DNA of 64,000 bases from Acanthaster planci (lineage: Eukaryota; Echinodermata; Asteroidea; Valvatida; Acanthasteridae). The position numbers and the translations under genes were made by a program. The DNA lies in NCBI RefSeq assembly GCF_001949145.1, contig NW_019091585.1, positions 74,252 through 138,251 of the forward strand. Direction: 5' to 3'. Below the pieces are notes generated by a model that was given only the letters and a program-made list of their open reading frames with translations, was not told the origin of the DNA and did no database searches. Of the stretch, positions 38,768-50,200 are shown in pieces. How positions within the stretch are numbered: position 1 is the first letter of the stretch; the number at the start of each line of letters is the position of its first letter.

Positions 38768-41159
38768 TCACCAAACGAGCCGGTTTATTTTGGGCCATCA
38801 CAGCCGCTCCTCAGAACTCGGCTGTCCAACGTCGCATTTTTAAAACTTTATGCACGTATCTTTGGTACAATTATGAAGACCCTACTCAACACGACATTAA
38901 TGTGTTATTGTTACGGTAATCACATTGAAGTTAAGACCACAGGTTGTGTCCTAGCCCACGTGCATTTTGAGCACATCAGTGAAAAGTATCCCTTTTTCGC
39001 TGACTTGTCTTGGAAAAAAAACTGGTGCCGTGCGAGAACGGTATGCTCACGTAAGGTTAAAAGTGCCTGGTTTCGAACCAGTAAAGATTGTTTGTATGTT
39101 TTCTTTGATTTGTATTTTTTCATAGATACTGTGGATGGTTTGTGAGCAAGTTTTTATTTTTTTCCAGATTTATAGGTTTAAATAAGTCATCTTAACTTTC
39201 AAATATTTCTCTTACATGCAATAAGAGGATTCACGTTTCGAATTTTAATCCGTCCTAAATGGCATGTAAAGTTACGTTTTTTGCATGTCTTGCAAAACAC
39301 CAATTAGCAGAAACTGACGACAACAACAACAGTAACAACGAAGTCTGGGTATTACACTCATATCATTTTCGGTTTCTTTTAAACTCACTGACTAACCTTA
39401 AATGTATTTTTTAAATTTTCATAGAGGGCAAAAATAGTTTGAGGGGCGAAAAGTGGATTTTCGATAAATCTTGGGCCACCAGCAATGAGCACGACGTTAA
39501 CAAAATACTCTTTACATTGAATTGTAAGCTCTTTCCCCACTTCTCAGCAATACTCGGATCCTACGCTGTCAACAGCGCAGTGTTCCCACAGAACCGACAA
39601 ACACCGATCTGTTTATGCGCAGTGCCTCGAGCTAACTGCCCGGCCGCCTCGGGCGCCCAGCGCAGCCGCGGTCTGTTCTATCCTGGCAATGCATGATTTA
39701 TGCTGATTACGGACAGCTGAAGGTACTAGCAAGGCGGCCGATAATTCCAAAAGTAAACAGTCAAATAAGGATTCATCATTTACCCGTGCTAAAACAAATA
39801 CATGGTAAATAGATTTTGAGCCTACACTCAGAAGGATGTATTGGCGGCAAGAGGGGGGAAGGAAGAAATTACACCGCAGAAATGGTGAGATGTAATCATA
39901 TTTCATTGTGAACACACCCCCCTTAGTGGTGCAGACAGCGTTCCAAGTGCAACATCTGCTTTATCGTGAATGCCAGTGGAAAAACTCTGGGAATACATTT
40001 TGAGCAAATTTAGAAGCTGCATCATTGCTTATTTAAAAACGTGTTCCCATGTACTTCACCGATGAAGGGGGTGATTGTAGTACTGCAACCCTTGCAGGTG
40101 CCCCCGTACGCTTGAGGCGATGCATTTGCCCACGGGGCTCGACGCTTTTGCTGGCGCAAATGGAATAAATTATCTTCGTTTGTCCCCTCAGGGATGAGGA
40201 AGGGGGAAAATATTTTCCTCCTCGACAGGTCAGGGCGCTTTCTTCCCCCAATCACGTGATATTCGTGAAAACAGTTGCCGTGAGAGTTACCGTGTGTTTA
40301 GTGAAGATTTAATTCACGGCTACATTAACTTGTTATAGATGATGGTCATTCCGAATTCGTCTTGCATGTCTTTTATTTCTCTCTTGGTTATTTTATTTTC
40401 AAAAGTTGTGGCGGAAAAATAAATTACAAAACCAGTAGAAAGGAATAGGATCACAGGGAAAGACGCAAATTGCTGGAAAGTCTTAGGTGAACAAACTTAA
40501 CTCGGAGGCGTTTTGGTCCAACCAACCCCATGCACATGCATATGGCGAACATACCGATAGCTGCACGTTGTCTTCGTATTACTGAACCCAAGAGGGCGCT
40601 AGGCATGCTTCCGATGATGTATTTTCAGCGTGTTCGCTCGCGTTTTTATAGTCATACCCCTGGTGTCATCGTATATTTAGGCAGGCATGAGCAGTATGTG
40701 GCAATAAAGGAAAGATTGCAGTTACTCAAAGTGCCAAGCCAGGTCAAGAGATCATACAGATTAAATAAAAAATACTAATAAAAAATAGATATCCAAACAC
40801 GCATTTCTTTTGTCTTTATTTTACATGACTTACTTGACTTGAGCCGATCTACCCATAGGAATACATGAAAGGACTTATTTGGAACTAGTTATGGCAGCTT
40901 CAAGTTTCCTCCGCATCTTTCAACTCACCGCCATATTTTTGCATTGCATTTTGGGATACTTCCCCGAGCAACCGGCTCAGCGGGTCGGTTACTTTTTATG
41001 GGTACCTGGGTAGCGACCAAAATAATGCGAGTGTCAAATCGAACGAAGTCGCGCTTACAAGAGTAACAGCGGGGAAGTCAGTGGCGTAAATTTGTACCGG
41101 TAATTGGGGGATCGGGAGTGTGTGTTGGGAGATGACTTTCTCCACTCCGCAATGAACCC

Positions 41160-41175
41160 GGGGTGGGTGGGTGGG
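41160..41175 (+). other. G-quadruplex motif
   Basis: Four G runs of at least three are separated by single T loops (GGGGTGGGTGGGTGGG). Tracts with one-base loops are among the most stable predicted quadruplexes. Its function here is unknown. Confidence 0.7.
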
Positions 41176-44100
41176 TGTGTGCTTACACCATATGATACTA
41201 TACAGGCAGCGATGTTAATGATACAGACGTACATCTGCAATATTACGTATTACCGATAAATAAATCTTCAATCAGAACGGCATGGCTTTTAGGATTGTTC
41301 TTTCTTTCGAGCGCTATTGAATACGCGTTAGGGCCTACGTTTTCGTTGTTGGGAACTCCAAAAATTCTTCACAATTCAAATTAATCTCTTTCCACGATAA
41401 AGTATGGGGGTTGATTCAATAGCCCCCCCCCCCAAAAAAAAAAAAAGTAAAGAGGATGTAACCCCCCCCACTCCTGGGATCATGGAAGAAATCGAACACG
41501 CTACTGGCAGGTTGTGGCTTTCGCCGGACAAGAACTATATGTACATGTAGATTGCAGGATGACTTTGGATGATGAACCCTCTTGCTCTTAACCGGGAAAG
41601 GGTCACCCTTATCGGTAGGTCGGGGGTGGGAAGTGGAGTCATTACCACGAATACAGTTGACAGGTACAATTACATTACTATACAACTTTCTGAAGGGAAT
41701 AGAGAGGATTATTTATTTGGAAAATGGACAATCGTTTCAAGCAAAAGGTGGTCCCCCAATCTAAAAACACGGGTAGGCTGCAGCTGGTTGAGAAAAAGTA
41801 GTACTCCGAGGCCACACAATGGTCAATTAATGCAAATTAAGATGCTCGAGGTAACGAATTTGGGACCACCGGAAATTTCGAATAGACATACACGTACTGT
41901 GAAATGTTCATTATAACTCGAATTACCCACTGACCATGCGCACAACCGACGAAGCGGAATGGCTCTTCCAAGGGGCGGGGATGTCAGTGAGAACTGACTG
42001 TAAACCTACTCGAGATCACGTTCTGGTTAACTGTGGAGGCAGACTCACCATGGTGGAGGAATAATCCACATATGCAGCAAGGTATGAGACGGAGACAACC
42101 CCCCTGCTTTGTGTTGGTCATTGTCTCGCAGGAATCTGGGTAATTCCTTTCAGACATCTTGGGGGAATGTGTTAAGTAACAATAGTCTGGAATGTGTATA
42201 GGGATTGGACATGGTGGGGGGTACCCCTCGGTTTCATTTCTTGCTGGGTATAATAATCCATGGATTGTCCTCCTCACACCAATTACGAGTTTTACAAAGG
42301 TGCCTCAAACCAGACAAACGGGATACTTACTTTGAAAAACTGGTCACGATCACCCAATTTGAGACAAGCCACTCGCACGGCACGCCAGCGCACGCGACCA
42401 AGCGACAAACCTCCGCATTTTTTTAAAACTTCATTAACAGCTCGAAACGAAGACCTCGGTTAACTGGGTAGAAAAAAAAATGGACAACGCACAAAGTACA
42501 AGTCGTTAAAAGTAATAAATGTTTTATTTGAACAGGTTTCACACTGTAAATGTAATGTATCCATTCCATGTTCTTTCCGTCTTGCTCTTTCTTTCTCCGT
42601 AATAAAATTATAACAATTTTCTAGATACACAAAAATGTCAACAAATAAAGGTCAACTCTTGTTTCTGCCTCGCGGCCCCATTCTTTTATACATATAGACA
42701 CGAGGTCAAAGGTTAAACAAGCTGACTGGACTACAGCGGGCGTCCTCAATTTCAAACAGACCCGGCAATTAACATGATTCTCTTTACAAGAGCTATGTTG
42801 GATTCTTTATACAGTAATATTACTTTATACAAAAATCATTTAATTTCCCAAAAAGTAGCCAGGTATGAACATAACGATAAGTTCATTTTGACTATGTGCT
42901 ACAAATTGAAGGCCCTGAAATTAAAACAAACAAATGGACGAACACTTCATGTTTTATCCTCGTGGAATCAGTCTCTTTTTTTTCTCTTTCAACCACTTGC
43001 TGGGCATCACTGAAAAAATAGTCCGAATTGCCGAACTAATTTTATTCTGGATGATCATGAACAAACTTCAATAAAGACAATAAACATGCACGATGGGGGA
43101 GCTGGCATGCACACAAAGTTACCGTGAGATTCGGTGGTTGGTCTGGAACACAATATTGTCCCGTGTGTGTCTCTGAAAAAAAAAATATATACTGCAACTC
43201 TTAACTGAGTCGTACGGCTCTGTTGTCCACGCTTACAGATATGCATGTATTCCTGGTCAGTCTTACAACTACATGTACACAAACTGGAAGTCAGCAATTG
43301 GTCTGGCCTTTCCAGTGACTCTGATATGTAGCATTGCCATTGTCTCACCTGAGCTATTAAAGCGATTGGTTTATCAAGCGTTGTCATCAGGCAATCCTGG
43401 AGACAACGCAACAGTGACTGATGTGAGGTTATCATTGCCAAACATGTTTGCCTTTCAGCGTTGATAAGCCACAAGTGACACACAGACTACCAAGGGCCCT
43501 CCATGTTGTCATCATGGGTACGTTGTTTTGTGATAGGTTGTGCTACAACATGAAATGTAATGCTACAGCATATTCTTATGTGTCAACATAAGCTGCACTT
43601 CTGGCTGACCCATTGTATTCAACTTGGTCTGGTTGGCTACAACACTACAACAAAGAATAGAATTTTCCAGTCATGCTACAATGCAACAACGCAGGAAAGT
43701 CGGTGGTTCTTTCACGTTGCAACTCTGTTGAAATCGGGCCTGTCACAAGTCTGTGATGAGTGAAACGACAAGTTGAATAAAAGGCCGGGGATGAAAACTT
43801 GAGTAAAGTTCATCTGAATAGCTTGTGACTTCTGATTACACAAGCAGACTCTGGATCGATCAATTTTTTATTACAGCTCAATCTCTACACCGATCCCTAC
43901 GCACTGTGGCCTGGCTGTCGAGTATTTTTTTCACTCCGGTTTGTGCATTTATAATTTTAAAACACCACATTACGTGCAGAAAGATGTTAACCAATAACTT
44001 AATCGTCTGAAGACCGACAACAGCTGAGACACTGTCCAGTCATATCATAAAACACTCTTTCCCTAGGACCAAACTAATATCTTACACTGATAAATTATCA

Positions 44101-46819
44101 ATTTCAATACTATAAACAAGAGTTGAAACCAAATCCTCTATGAAGCTATTTCTCATGAATTTTACAATAATTTCTAAACACTTTGTCTTCAAATGTACCA
44201 CCGTGAGCATGTCTTTGTGGGAAAATTCACAAAGAATTATCTTTACTATTTTCAAGTTGAGATGACGTCCGATATAAAAGTGAGCGCTTAAACAAAGTCA
44301 CAATGGTGCATGTATCATGGCGAGGCAAACGTTTGCACTTTTTGTGACAGCTTCAGTTCCTAAATGTTTGTCTGAGAAATTAACCATCTTCCTTGCATTT
44401 AATTTAGAGTTCTGTTCTGCAGGTAATGACAAAAATCACATCCCACAAACTGAAACAAATAATAATAAATCTGACCTGAAACATGATCTCATAAATAAGA
44501 AATATCACCAAAGCTGTGGCAGACGATATTGAAAATAAGCATTACATTTTTTTCATTCCCGTTATTAAAAGTTACCCTATCATTGCAATCCCTGTGTGTT
44601 CCTGCTTTGGCAAACTATAAAAAAAGGAATCAATCATATCTGTATTATGGACTGAAAGCTCACCAAATGCAATAGATGTAGTGTAAATACACGGCTAGAT
44701 GTTGCTTGCACAAAACCTTTTTGGTATGGATGTCCGTCATGGTGGTGTTAAAGTTGTTCTAAGGTGGGAAATAACCCTGGCCAAAACCAGGACTGCAATT
44801 TGTGTCTGAAAAGGTGGTTATCGTGACTCAAACTTGAATATTCTAACAATAGATTGGTGACTCTTGCAGCACCAGCAATGTGATATTGAGTACTGTTACG
44901 GCCAAAAGACTAATCTGGAGGCCTAATTAAGTGCATGTCAGAGAGACAACAGGGAATGGTAGAAATGCTGAGTCAGTTACAATACACGACAGCAGGCTCT
45001 CGCATATTTCCAAGCCAAACAGCTGGCAGACTGCTTATGACATTACAAGCCTTTATGATGCTCTATCACATGCCCGCAAACAACTGAATACAATGTACAA
45101 TAGGCACTCTCTATACATGTTATTTCACTTGGACATGATTGAAACTCTTTATCAACTTCATGTGACTGGAAATGAAAAACCAATACGATGTTGTGCAAAA
45201 TGTATTGTGCAGCACCGCAACACAACGAGTTTGCCATTTTGCAAAGTTCACACAAGCTCACACCGATTTAAACTAGTCCGAGAAAGTGTGTGCCTTTTGG
45301 ACGTTCTATATATATAGACTGGTGATGAATTTTCAGTTCGTAAGAAGAGCTGTCTCTGTCTGATTCAGCCATCCCTCAGTGGCACATCGTGGGAAGGTTT
45401 ACAGAGCATCATGGGAAGACAGTGGGGCTGGGGGGAAATTACAAGGCGTCATGGGAAGTTGTGCTTATCAAAAAGCACAAACAAGATGCAAATGCTAACT
45501 ACTAAAGTTCAGCCATTTATGCACACATGCCCTGTGACGATTAGGCGAGAGTTTTTCAAGTTGGTGCTCAGACCCGCCGACCTTCCGGATTAAGAACTGG
45601 AAAAAAATACAACCTTTTATTTTGAGAAGTTTATTTTACTGATTTACTGATATAAATGTAAAGAAACCATTTTTTTGGCTTTGTCAGACCGACGGCAAAG
45701 CCCCTAATTTCAATTTGGTGAGGTTTGGTCCTTGGCGGCTAGCGGTAGTGGTCCAGGATAACCTTTTTTTCTTTCTGTTTAGTTCTTCTGAAAAAGTAAA
45801 CATTCTTTTCATTCTACCCTTCAAATTAAAGACCTTTATTTGTTTTTCTTCCGACCAAGAATATACTTTTTCTTATATTTTTTCTGTCCTTTTTTTTAAT
45901 CTTAATAGAATCTGAGCACCAACTTTCTCAAAATGTTCGCCTCGACCAGAGGTTACTAGTAATGTTCAGAAGTCACTGGCACTGAAAGGTTGTCAGGAGA
46001 AAAGTATTTGGAAATATCTTGTTGCAGTACAACAGATCTTTACTTTTTGTTCTGTTTCATTTTGAACAAAACTTAAATCTTGGGCTATACTTACTGTCCG
46101 CAAAGACCAACAGTAGAGTGGCTTTTCAAATACAAATTTTCTTGGTCCTTATTTCTATTAGTTTTTGTGTGTAGCTAGAGATATGTAAGTATTGGGACTG
46201 AAGGCCTTTAGGTCCTGGCTTTTGTGTTCGCTTTCATGTGTTGTTTTTATTTGCTGTTTGGGTTGCTGGTTTTTTCATGCCGAATATATAATTAAAAATG
46301 TTTTATTTCAATGTCTTTATCTCATGAAAGCAAAGTTTCACCCAAGTCCAAGGTATACCACATGCCAGTACCGACTGGTCAAAAACAGGACTACATGAAG
46401 TCACAACAAGAACAGGTGTATCAGATTACAAATGCAACCAAAATGCAAAATTATAAAGCAACAAAAATACTGTAAGAAGGGGGAAAGTGCGAAATCCCTC
46501 AACATCCCGCATCTTATGAGACCACAAGTATGTCATCATTTTTCCATTCCCTTTTCGGTTATGTTTTTGGTTAATGGAAAGGCTGATTCTTTCATCCAAA
46601 TCACGACATAAGCAACAGATCTAACTTGAGACAATCCAAGAAACCTGTTTTAAAAATAGTTCTGTCTTTGTACCCTTAACCATATTTGTGAAGATTTTGG
46701 TTTTTGGAATTTTGGTTGAATTCAAGTAAATTTGGGCCTTTCTCTTATTCCTGCCATTTTTGAGGGGCTGGCAGTAAAATGTGCATTACTGTGTTAATTT
46801 CTGTCGCTTGGAAACATGA

Positions 46820-46825
46820 TTTATT
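46820..46825 (-). terminator. Possible TAF4 polyadenylation signal
   Basis: The minus strand reads AATAAA about 350 bases after the TAF4 stop. It is the first canonical signal noticed downstream, but others occur near 46300 and 45620, so the true end is uncertain. Confidence 0.35.
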
Positions 46826-47172
46826 CACATGGAACTGGGAAGGAATCAATCTTCACCACAGAATTTGTCACCACCTATTTAAGGAAAAGCTGACTACTCT
46901 ATTGCAAATCATTTGGCATGTAAGAAACTCAAGAACGACATGATGTTTCAAGTAAAACAACAAGTATCTAGAAATTTTCATGGAGATGAAATGCTTTTTC
47001 CCACCTGTTTTTTTTTTCCGAGCAAAATTTTGTTTGAGTTATTCTACTTGGTGCAAAGTGAAACAGGTAATAGGTCACAAAATAATGACCTGCTTCGCTG
47101 AAATACTTCAGCATATTTATACTTAGAAGTTTATAAATTATACATGGCTATACCTGACAGGGCAAGCGGGAG

Positions 47173-47277
47173 TTACTTCAAGAACATTTTAAACAGAACG
47201 TGTGATTTTTTTGTCTCTTGTTCCTGCTCCATGAGAAAGATGAGGTCCCGGAAATTAACTCTCTTGATACGCCGAAT
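47173..47277 (-). CDS. TAF4: TAF4 exon 11 (residues 1014-1047, C terminus)
   Basis: It encodes [20 protein letters not shown], then [14 protein letters not shown] and TAA. This matches the human end RITRVNLRDLIF ... LLLYKAFLK. The acceptor is CTTCAG. Confidence 0.95.
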   Translation of the reverse strand: MRRIKRVNFRDLIFLMEQEQETKKSHVLFKMFLK

Positions 47278-50200
47278 CTGAAGAGACAAAAGTGGACAAA
47301 AACAGAATACTCTGATCAATGAATGAAGTTCAAGAAAGCCTACAAATGTCATTCTTACCCCGTAATCTTGGCTACAATAGAGACAGATTGTTCTTGGTTG
47401 ATCAACTTTGAATTGCAGAGATATTTTGAATTTTGTATTTTTGGTCAGTGAAATTCACAGTCATTCTTTTTTCTGATCCAAACTTTGCTTTAAACATCAA
47501 CACTGACAATCGGGGTTCCCACTGAAATTTGGAAACCCATTTCCGTGACTATTTTCCGTGACTTTCCATGGCTTAAAAGATGACAACTTCCATGACATTT
47601 AACTCTACTTTTTAGATAAATCTTGTTTAGTACAATGAACTGGAAGACTGCCATAGCCATTACGACAGACTGGTAAGGATACAGCTTAGAATTTGTCATG
47701 TTTAATATTATTCCATTCTTACATCAAAGGGGCCCACAGGTCATTAACCACTTTGCGCCGGTGGCAGTTATCAATGTTGAGGACGCCGGACCGGGATGAT
47801 TATCATTTTTTTCTGTTTTCAAAATTCTTAAAAAATTCCATCTTCATTTACTGGACACTTACGCCCACATGAAGGAATGTCTGGTGGCCACTCTAGCCTG
47901 ACAGAAAAAATCCATTGACGCCCGAGTATTTCAGCCAGGCCTGCAGCCTTGTAAGATGAGCTCAGATTGTGCGGTGTTATGTAACTTTCTTTTGTTCCCA
48001 AACCCGGAACAGTGCGCTGCTGACCTCTTTTCACTAGGGGCTAGATTAGCGTGCTGCGGTGCTGTGTGGCTCATCGCTGCGGCGGTGGAGCGCTTTTGTC
48101 TGTGGTGGTAATCCGCTCGCTCTAAATGCCCAAAACCCTGGTATACTGTTTCAAAACAAGGCTGGATTATCTCCACTTTTGAGAGTGAAAAATGTCAGTG
48201 ATGCCTAGCAGCCTGGTCTTTTGTTCGGAGTATAGTCTTTTGTTACAGGGCCCAGTTCCCTTTGTCCGATTTCAGGTAACCCGGCCAGGCGCATAAAGCA
48301 TACGTCTCCGATTTCAGAATCCCCTGCACGAAGTGGTTAAAAATAACCCTTGCTAGATCTCGATTTCTAAGACTTTTCCCTTACTTTCTTTTCCTCTAAG
48401 GAACAGGATTCCATGATTTTGTTTTCCTCTGACAACAAGATTCTGTGACATCCAACATGTAAATGTCCTCTTTTCCCCCATCTTCCATGAATTTCCAAAG
48501 CAACTTTTTCCCCTGGGACTTTCAATTACAACAGATGTTGAAGGTGTGGATGTCTCTCATTTCTTTGCGACAGATTTGATTTCCAACAGACTAAATTCTT
48601 AAGTATGCTTTAATAAAACCTGTGATAGCATGACAAAAACCCAACGGGTTGCACAAGGGTTAACCAAACCCTTTACTTAAGGGATATTTTAATTACAATG
48701 GGTTGAATACATTTGGATCCAGAAGGATATTCTAGCTGCAGGATTGGATTTGAAGGTGGAAATCCTGACCGACGATATGTCAGATATGGGCCTGCACTGG
48801 TTATTGAAGGATGGTGCAAGTCCTCATGTACAGTGAGAACCTTAAATTCAATGTGGAAGCAATGCCTGTTCTTTTCTTCTTTGCACATCATGTCTCATCC
48901 CCCAAGGGTATCATCTAGGAGTGATGTATCTGTCTGTCCCTTCCCTGCCAAGGCTAAAAACAACCTTTACTCAGGCTATCCCAGGTAGATTTTTGAAATG
49001 GACACCTCTTGGAGCTATCTGAGGCCATACATCCACTGCAACCCGGTTTTGAAAGGAAATGTTAAGACTTGTTCACCAGTCTGAAAGACGTATATAAAAA
49101 AACAATTGCGGGTTTTAAATTCTAAACAAGCAAAACTGCCTGTCCAAATTTATTCGTGCCTGTCCTTGGGACAGGTGGCAAGATGAGACACCCATTCTCC
49201 CCCTATCCTTTGTAAGCCTGCCTTCTTTGAGGGCTCATCACGGTCACTTCTAGCCATTAGAGAAATGCTATTTCTACAAAATTCTCATCACCACTGCATA
49301 GAGATCACCGAAAAACAGCCCTGCTATCCCACAGGGAGATTCCTATCCGGCGGGAAATATATCCACACGCTGGCTTTATTCACTGGACATGAATGAGGTA
49401 CATGAATTTTGAGGCTGTGGCTTCATTTGTTTGCCATTAGCACACTTTCATGAATAGTCAAAGCCACAGACAACAAGGTCCGTCTAGTACCTAGACTGAC
49501 ATTATGGCACTTCAAAGAGATTTTAAGAAGTGTGTGGTGTCAGTACAAACAATCGACTGAGCAGCAGTGAGCATGCATGATACAGCATTCGTAATCATTG
49601 TCTCATCGTATGTATATCCATACCTGTGTTGTGACTGATGGACTCCCTGAGGAACCTCCCATACCGAGAGATGAGGAACCAGACTGCAACGGAATTCAAA
49701 CACAGCATTTAGCTCAAAGAATCTTGTCATCAAATAAACTGAACCTCAAATGGTCAAAATGAGGCAGTCAGGAACAGATGTTCTTGTCCTATGAGGACCA
49801 CTCCCCTTCAACTGTTCAAAATGACAAAATGTACCAACATCTCCGTGCCGCTGGTGTGGTAAAACTGTGTTTAAGTTGGGTCTTCCAACACAAAGACAGG
49901 TTAGTACACCTATGTGTATGTGTTCCCACATATACCGTAGGCCCCAAAGTACAGGTAGCATCTACTTTTCACATACTGCATAAATGGTTACAGACAACTA
50001 TGTGGAATGATTTCAAAACTCTTGGACTACATTCCTCTGTGTGTAGTAATCATAGGAGCTCTGAACGCTCATTCACTAAGTGAAGAATGCCAACTCTGTC
50101 TCCCGTGTTTCTCTCAATACCCATTTTGACATTGTACAACAAAGGTGTAGAGTATGTCAGTCTCTTGAAGATCGACAGGTAAAAAATAAACTTTCTTTCC

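Larger units (their letters stand above)
23366..47172. other. About 24 kb gene-free flank between KCTD and TAF4
   Basis: No open frame in this stretch shows a domain I recognise. CpG-rich patches are scattered at about 24780-24970, 28900-29240, 30400-30620, 35140-35400, 36340-36440, 37030-37380 and 39560-39700. Simple repeats include (AG)n at 33217-33237, long C runs near 37981 and 41423, and a G-quadruplex motif at 41160-41175. It should hold the KCTD first exon and promoter and, at its right end, the TAF4 3'UTR. A regulatory role is inferred, not shown. Confidence 0.55.

Noticed and set aside
14518-41435. Frequent runs of 8 or more C or G as a coordinated signal
   Set aside because: They are scattered with no regular spacing and fit ordinary homopolymer slippage; some may be sequencing or assembly error.
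44931-45317. 128-codon plus-strand open frame with some Cys and His
   Set aside because: No known zinc-binding pattern fits, and there are no splice partners or neighbouring support.
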